A DNA stretch of 64,000 bases from Daucus carota subsp. sativus (Eukaryota; Streptophyta; Magnoliopsida; Apiales; Apiaceae): contig NC_030385.2 in NCBI RefSeq assembly GCF_001625215.2, forward strand, positions 45,967,598 through 46,031,597. Direction: 5' to 3'. Under the pieces are notes generated by a model. That model had not been told where the DNA came from. It did not search any database and was given only the letters and a program-made list of their open reading frames with translations. A program made the position numbers and the translations under genes. Of the stretch, positions 58,690 through 64,000 are shown in pieces; the stretch's first letter is position 1, and each line of letters begins with the position of its first letter.

Positions 58690-59806
58690 AAAGTTTAGAG
58701 CTATTAACCAAAAAACCTAACTAACTTGTCATTTTTTTTGCTAAAAAACCTATAGACCTTTTTTTCACCAATAACCCCAATAAACTTTATTAAATTTTTG
58801 AAAAACATTTAACTAGAGTTACTTATAGCTGATGTGGACTAATCATGCTCATAACATATCCTATGTGGTAAATTGATTACAGTTAATCAAAAAAAATAAT
58901 TGAAAAATATATCAGCACCGCTAAAATCAGCTTTAAGATGGTTGATCAGCAGCTCATTAAGACAGGGAAGTAATAGGCTCTCATTCAAACAATGAACAGA
59001 CTGAGACTTGCTCTGCCGCAATAGTTATAGCGACTGAAGGCGCGGTGGCATTCCATCCCCCTCATTTCTACGTGGTTGATTTTCTATGTAGAAAAAATGT
59101 ATCTTATGGTGTATATTAATGTGTGAACCTTACTTAGCTACTCGAGCATAAACAATTAACCAAGTTTTCAGGTGCAGCTGTGCAGCACATCAAGCAGCAG
59201 AATGGAAACTCTGAATTGAGTAAGACATATTTTAACCACTTAGCACAAACAATCCACCAAAATACAAACAAATTACTCAACCAAAAAATTCTAAAAAAAT
59301 TAGTCGCCTGAGACACCCCAAGTCCCAACCAAACCTCCGGTGAACTCAGGAAAACATAAAGTTCTATCTCCTTAATTTTGTATTGAATGGAATCAGAAAT
59401 AACACCCCATCTGCTAATCTTTTCACATACCATCTGATTACGTCAAAATGATAACCCCATTAATTTATTTCGAACATCAACTCAGCTTTTACAATAATCT
59501 GCTAATATCACACATCTCCACTTGTTTTCATTTTAATTTTTAAATCTAAACTAACAAATATCATATTATAAATCATTCCTATTAATGACTATAAGCGCTA
59601 TGTGGCACATACATGTATAAAAAGATGCAAATCAGGGAAAGATACACGACAAGTCACATTGGTAGATTTAACCATGGTTTATTTTATATTTATTTTTATA
59701 CTTTTAGTAAAGTTTATTGAGGTTGTTAAAGAAAACAGAAGTTTAAAGGTTTTTTGACAAATAATTGACAAGTTGATTGGGTTTTTTGGTTAATAACTCA
59801 AAAGTT
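58690..59806. mobile_element. Mutator-like element with about 105-bp inverted ends
   Basis: The left arm (AAGTTTAGAGCTATTAACCA…AACTTGTCATT…CAATAAACTTTATTAAA) is complementary to the right arm (TTTAGTAAAGTTTATTGAGG…GACAAGTTGATTGG…GGTTAATAACTCAAAAGTTT, parts shown). The 0.9 kb interior has no recognisable transposase; the minus-strand frame at 59134-59433 looks accidental. Target duplication not identified. Confidence 0.65.
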
Positions 59807-59993
59807 TATGTATATGTTAAAATTTATATGCTTTATGAATTGTCGACAACAATTTTATAATGATTTTTTTAACCGAAAAATAATAGATTCTTTACAACCC
59901 AAAACAAGTGCGAAGAATGTCATTATCATTTTGAAACGAAGGAAAGCTACATCATTCATTATTTATATTTATTATTTATATCTGTCCAAAAAT

Positions 59994-60689
59994 CTAAGAA
60001 GAAATCACGATACTAACGCTGCCAATATTGACTCTACCCTGGCCAGTTCTCGACACCAAAGCCACCACAAGATTGTCATCATCCTCGGCTCCCAAGTCCT
60101 CCAAAAGCTCACTTATTCCCAAACTCAACCGAGTTCTCACCTTCTTGCTCCTCGTCGCCGAAGGCACATTCGAAAACGCCCCCGCAAACTCCGCATTGCT
60201 AGGTCCGCTCTCGGCCTCATCTTCGTCGTTCACAAAAACATCAAACTTGACGTACTCGTTTGCATTGTATTCAATCCCTTCGATCACGAGTATCTCCTCC
60301 TCGTCTTCCTTCTCTTGTTTACTTCTCGACTTCTTGGGCCGTGGCACCGTGAATTTGACGAACTTGTCGAGCACGCTAGGGAAGATTTGGTCAGCGTTCG
60401 GAAAGACTTTAGGGTTCGAGGGTGCAGCATTTGTTAGCTTGGTATTATTTGTGGCAATGTATGAGGCTCCTGCTAGACCAAGAAGCACGTTTCTTCGATC
60501 GAATTTCAAGATACTTTGAGTGTTGACATTTTTAGACGTGAGATCAGTGGTGGTTTTGTGATCTTGGTTGGCCTTTAGGGTTGATAATGATTTTCTGATG
60601 TGGGAATTATGGTTTGTGTTTTTGTGGAGATGTGGGAATTGGAGAGGAAGAATTGTATTCATTTTGTTGGGTTTTTTTTGTTGAAACAT
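59994..60689 (-). CDS. Stand-alone PPO C-terminal (KFDV) domain protein with plastid/lumen targeting
   Basis: An intact 231-residue frame. Residues 1-60 are Asn/His/Lys/Thr-rich, plastid transit-like; KFDRRNVLLGLAGASYIA (63-80) is the twin-Arg lumen signal of PPOs, followed by NAAPSNPKVFPNADQIFPSVLD, which in full-length PPOs lies after the tyrosinase domain. Then come VPRPKKSRSKQEKEDEEE, the motif YVKFDV (146-151), and the complete KFDV-domain end (SGPSNAEFAGAFSNVP…LGISELLEDLG…LVVALVSRTGQG…VSIVIS). All of the roughly 330 residues with CuA and CuB are missing, so it cannot be an oxidase. The junction is clean and the frame open throughout, as if selected. Met10 is an alternative start. It may bind or regulate PPO in trans, or be a recent internal-deletion copy; the sequence cannot decide. 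Confidence 0.8.
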   Translation of the reverse strand: MFQQKKPNKMNTILPLQFPHLHKNTNHNSHIRKSLSTLKANQDHKTTTDLTSKNVNTQSILKFDRRNVLLGLAGASYIATNNTKLTNAAPSNPKVFPNADQIFPSVLDKFVKFTVPRPKKSRSKQEKEDEEEILVIEGIEYNANEYVKFDVFVNDEDEAESGPSNAEFAGAFSNVPSATRSKKVRTRLSLGISELLEDLGAEDDDNLVVALVSRTGQGRVNIGSVSIVISS

Positions 60690-62238
60690 TGGCTACATTT
60701 TATAGCAAATAATATTTAAAGTTTCTTTTTTCGGTTTGAAATTAAATTTTGAAGCATAAAGTCAATGCGTATCTATCCATCTAATTAACAGGAAATGTGT
60801 TGTGTGGATGTGAAATGGACACATCCACGATTTGTTACCACATATTAGATGCATTGTTCTTTCTACGCAAGTTAAAATGAGTTTTTTGCATAGTCCCACT
60901 TCTGTTTTCAAACTCGGGGATAGATGTATATATATGACGTTGTTTTAACTTATAAGTTATACGTATACAGGGTGGGTGTTTGGCGAGGAGTGTCACACTG
61001 ATAATTGGGATATGGATCACTCCGAATTTGAAAATCTTAATTCGTATTCAGAGCCGCATCGCCCATTAAGAATTGAACTTATTTATCACTTTAAATTCCG
61101 GAATCCTATATAATCATAATTTTGGGTTTTGGCTTCTAGTTTCCATGCTTTCATTCTGATTAGCAGAAGAATGACTAAGGAGTGGGGAGATGAATTCGGA
61201 CTTAAGAAAATATATACAATATCGAACTCAATATTGTGATAAAACTACCCAAAGAAGAAAGTTTTTGTTGTTCAATCGACGGCTTCATCAGCATATTACG
61301 GCAAGCTTGAGCAAAGTTTACGGAAATGGAGGAGGATACTACTACCTCCGTCCCATTTTAACTGTTTTTGACTTTTTTACACGTATTTTAAGATGTTAAA
61401 AAAATCACATCTAAACATAATTATTTCTTATAAAATTTATATCAAATAAAAGTTTAGAATCTAAACTTTTATTTAATATAAGAATTGAATTTTTTTATTA
61501 AGTGTAGATATTGTTTTTTTACACCTCAATATACGTGTCAGAAAATCAAACATCAGTTAAAATGGGACAGAGGGAGTAGGCAATAATCGGATTTAGCAAT
61601 TATAAATTCAGTTTATACTTATGATCTAAGAATTAATTTTTTCGTTCCCTATATTCCCTTATAGTCCCAACACGACTGTATATATATAACTTTAAGATTT
61701 TTATCAAATTAAACGAAAAATATGATTAACCATTATAAAGCATTTTAGTTGCCATGCGGCCCATGCATACAATCCAGAGTCTTCAGACCTCGGGTGAATT
61801 AAAGTGTTTCTGGTGGATCACGGTGTGCAAATCATCGTCTGCGATTATTCGAAATGCGCCCAAGCTGGTCTGGACATTGTGCAAGTCATTTTCCGGGATT
61901 ATTCCACGTGCACGTAAGCTGACCCGTACACCCGATATAACGTATGAAAGGGAAAATAAAATACTGTAAAGGACTCCAGTAGCTGCAGAGATCGCAAATA
62001 CAAAAATAATGATGCTTGCAAGACAAAATGACTACAGACATGGGCAGATCTCGGAAGAGGCACGGGGGACACATACCCCCCTAAAATTTTTTTTACATTT
62101 TTTCATCATTTTAAATTTTACAAAATTATAGAAATATCTTCCCAAAATTTGAAAATATATAAGTGTTTTCCGAAAATTTGCTTGGTGCCCCCTAAGATTT
62201 TGCGTCTAGATCCGCCCTCACTGCATACATCAATCAAT
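60690..62238. other. Intergenic, no gene seen
   Basis: Contains a Stowaway element (61345-61576) and, at about 62041-62218, a decayed element with ends GGGCAGATCTCGG and CTAGATCCGCCC. Small open frames here have no family features. Confidence 0.5.
61345..61576. mobile_element. Stowaway-type miniature element
   Basis: Ends CCTCCGTCCCATTTTAACTG and CAGTTAAAATGGGACAGAGG followed by GAG, flanked by TA. Interior pairs as TTTAGAATCTAAA near the centre. Non-coding. Confidence 0.8.
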
Positions 62239-62621
62239 CAGAGCCGGCTCCAGCCCTATGCAGCCCATGCAATGGCATGGGGCCTGCTTAACAAGGGGGC
62301 CCATTTTCAAATTAATAATTATGTATATGTAATAACATGCAACCTCTGTTGGTACTCTGCTGCAAATTAAAAAGCCAAACACAACCCAGTGTCCTTCTTT
62401 GCTCAATTGCTTTGGTTTAAATAACTCTTATCTGATCTTTAATCTCTTAACAACAAAATCACTAAGCAGGATCAACGCGAACTACAATTACAAGGCTATT
62501 AGTAGAACTGCAAGAGAAGATTAAGGAGCTACTTTTAAGAAATAAATTCAGTTTTTTTAATATACAGGGGCCTAATTTTTTATGCTTGCATAGGGCCTTT
62601 TATTTGTTGGAGCCGGCCCTG
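62239..62621. mobile_element. hAT-type miniature element inserted at the VQ gene stop codon
   Basis: Ends CAGAGCCGGCTCC and GGAGCCGGCCCTG (12 of 13 bases inverted-identical), flanked by identical 8-bp CAATCAAT at 62231-62238 and 62622-62629. Subterminal CCCTATGCA / TGCATAGGG also pair. Non-coding, 383 bp. The right-hand duplication overlaps the last codon and stop of the VQ gene. Confidence 0.93.
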
Positions 62622-62624
62622 CAA

Positions 62625-62912
62625 TCAATCTATCATGAGCTGAAAGTTGTTATCGAAAGATGAAGGCATCCCCATCAAGAACCTATTAAGATCTCTCCGC
62701 AACTCGGCTTCCAACAAAACCGAATTGCTTTGAGCCGCTTCGCAACCACCACCACCACCTTTTACGACTGGCGGCTCTTCCCCTTCCACGACGGCATCTT
62801 TACCGGTCAGTCTCTGAACAACTGACTTGAAACTTAATGAATCAGTCTCAATGTACTGTGTGTTGATCATCACCACCCTCACTTCTCGCTTCCTGCAACT
62901 CTCACCTGACAT
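62625..62912 (-). CDS. VQ-motif protein (VQ1/VQ10-like)
   Basis: A 95-residue intronless gene, usual for short VQ proteins. The N-terminus has MSGESCRKREVRVVMINTQY; the VQ motif is FKSVVQRLTG (28-37, FxxxVQxLTG). The rest is Gly-rich (KGGGGGC) and polar, ending NNFQLMID. The INTQYIETDSLSFKSVVQ arrangement fits the VQ1/VQ10 subgroup. VQ proteins bind WRKY transcription factors through the motif and adjust defence and stress responses in the nucleus. The stop codon (62625-62627) sits inside the 8-bp target duplication of the adjacent hAT element, so its 3' UTR starts with two bases of host sequence and then the transposon (in minus sense). The coding frame was preserved by the duplication. Confidence 0.9.
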   Translation of the reverse strand: MSGESCRKREVRVVMINTQYIETDSLSFKSVVQRLTGKDAVVEGEEPPVVKGGGGGCEAAQSNSVLLEAELRRDLNRFLMGMPSSFDNNFQLMID

Positions 62913-64000
62913 TTTACGTGTCTATCAGAATCTGAGTAACAAAGCTATTACACAACAGTCTACTTCTAGATTCCTAAATGTAATTTTAGTTATAAGTGAA
63001 GCTAAGTAAGCTGAGTAGCGGGTTTGTATATATAGAAATGGGAAATGTGGAACTGGAAGACTAAATTTTTTGACTCATTCGTATGTGAAGCCAGAATATT
63101 CAATGCAGGTGTCCTACTTATGAGTACTGTCCCGAATATAAGTGTCATTTTGAATTTTTAAGCATTATTTGAGTTTAAAAAAATATTCTTTTATGTTTTA
63201 TCTTTACAAATTCTTTTCTAAAATAAAATTTTAATATATTGTTATTTATTTTTAGAAAAAAATATATAAAATAATATTTTCTTTTACATCTCAAATTATG
63301 TGTAAAAAATTAAAATGATACTATCTTTTTTTATTACAAACATGCAATTAAGGGAACATTTACTAAAAAGTTGCAAGAGATTAAGAGTAACAATATGTAA
63401 TTAATAGAAATATGAATAAGAGATTCTAGTTTACCCCAAATTTATATGAAGATGAACTTATTTTATTTTTATAAGATGTAAAAATTTAATTATTCACAAG
63501 GAATTCATACAAGGTTCGTGCAAAGTATACGTACAGATAAAAAGATTAAAATGATACTTATTGTCATGAAGAAAGTAACGAACACTGTAAAAGACATTTT
63601 TTTTATAAAAAATAATGTGATATTCATTTTCCGAAAGAGAATGGTGTTTTCAAGCTTGAGGTGTATCGAACTGAAAGTTCAGTATCATATTTGAAAATTT
63701 TAATATATCTTTTTTTTATGGTACTCAATCACCATATATACAACTACTGTTTAGATATCTACGTATTCCTAAATAAAAAGGACGTTTGGATTAAGATTGG
63801 GAATGAGAATCGAAAATGGGAATGAGAATGGACGGTATGGGAATGGAGGTTAACGGGAATCGGAATGATATGATAATCCAAAAGGTGAGAAGTATATGAT
63901 TTAACCACATAAAAAGATCGGATTCCCATTCTATATCATCAAATAACTAATCCAAACACTTGAGATTAAGGTTTCGATTCCCGTTAACCATACTCATTAA
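62913..64000. other. VQ upstream region and right edge, no further gene
   Basis: AT-rich. From about 63778 to the window end lies part of an inverted-repeat element (GGACGTTTGGATTAAGATTG…GGGAATGAGAATGG, and near the end GTTAACCATACTCATT), related to DNA at 40958-41140. Its far end is cut by the window. Confidence 0.5.

Larger units (their letters stand above)
54384..59993. other. Intergenic between PPO copy 2 and the KFDV-only gene
   Basis: No complete gene. It contains a Mutator-like element (54710-55133), a PPO 5' relic (56885-56999) with its promoter copy up to about 57130, and a longer Mutator-like element (58690-59806). The rest is AT-rich with only chance frames. Confidence 0.6.

Noticed and set aside
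1-64000. CRISPR arrays, prokaryotic operons, rRNA genes or viral integrations
   Set aside because: None seen; gene structure is plant nuclear throughout and no reverse-transcriptase, capsid or integrase domain is visible in the frames.

Overview
This is AT-rich nuclear DNA from a flowering plant. GT-AG spliced genes, a CYP72A P450, a plastid solanesyl diphosphate synthase, plastid polyphenol oxidases (PPOs), a VQ protein and many Stowaway, Mutator-like, hAT and Tourist-type miniature transposons all point to a eudicot. An asterid is plausible, but I cannot fix the species from the sequence alone. All gene models below were read by eye from splice sites and family motifs.

Layout. At the left edge (375-1254) lie the last exons of a UBP15/16-type ubiquitin protease. 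From 3.4 to 19.1 kb there is a tandem array of seven small one-pass membrane proteins that I cannot match to a named family. Six of the seven carry a variant of the cytosolic-side motif [Y]PD[LV]EKG. Three members (3.4, 5.6, 7.4 kb) continue into a long glycine-rich tail; four (10.6, 13.7, 16.7, 18.9 kb) stop before it. Decayed glycine-rich sequence still follows the stop codons of three of the short members, so the tail seems to have been lost. An orphan promoter copy lies near 14.8 kb.

From 21.4 to 42 kb is ordinary gene space: a mitochondrial ETHE1-type persulfide dioxygenase (9 exons, one GC-AG intron), a truncated and an intact CYP72A P450, mitochondrial inner membrane protease subunit 1 (minus), plastid solanesyl diphosphate synthase (minus), an X8-domain secreted protein (minus), and a three-exon small gene encoding a TDIF-like CLE peptide.

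From 43.4 to 60.7 kb is a PPO cluster on the minus strand: two full-length intronless enzymes with transit peptide, twin-arginine lumen signal, CuA/CuB sites and a C-terminal KFDV domain; a 5' relic at 57 kb; and at 60 kb an intact reading frame that keeps the plastid/lumen targeting region and the KFDV domain but lacks the whole copper domain. A 7 kb AT-rich, transposon-filled gap separates the first two PPO genes. At the right edge is a VQ-motif gene whose stop codon lies inside the 8-bp target duplication of a hAT miniature element.

The best candidates for undescribed biology are the PD[LV]EKG membrane-protein array with its gained or lost glycine tails, the stand-alone KFDV protein, and the variant TDIF-like peptide.
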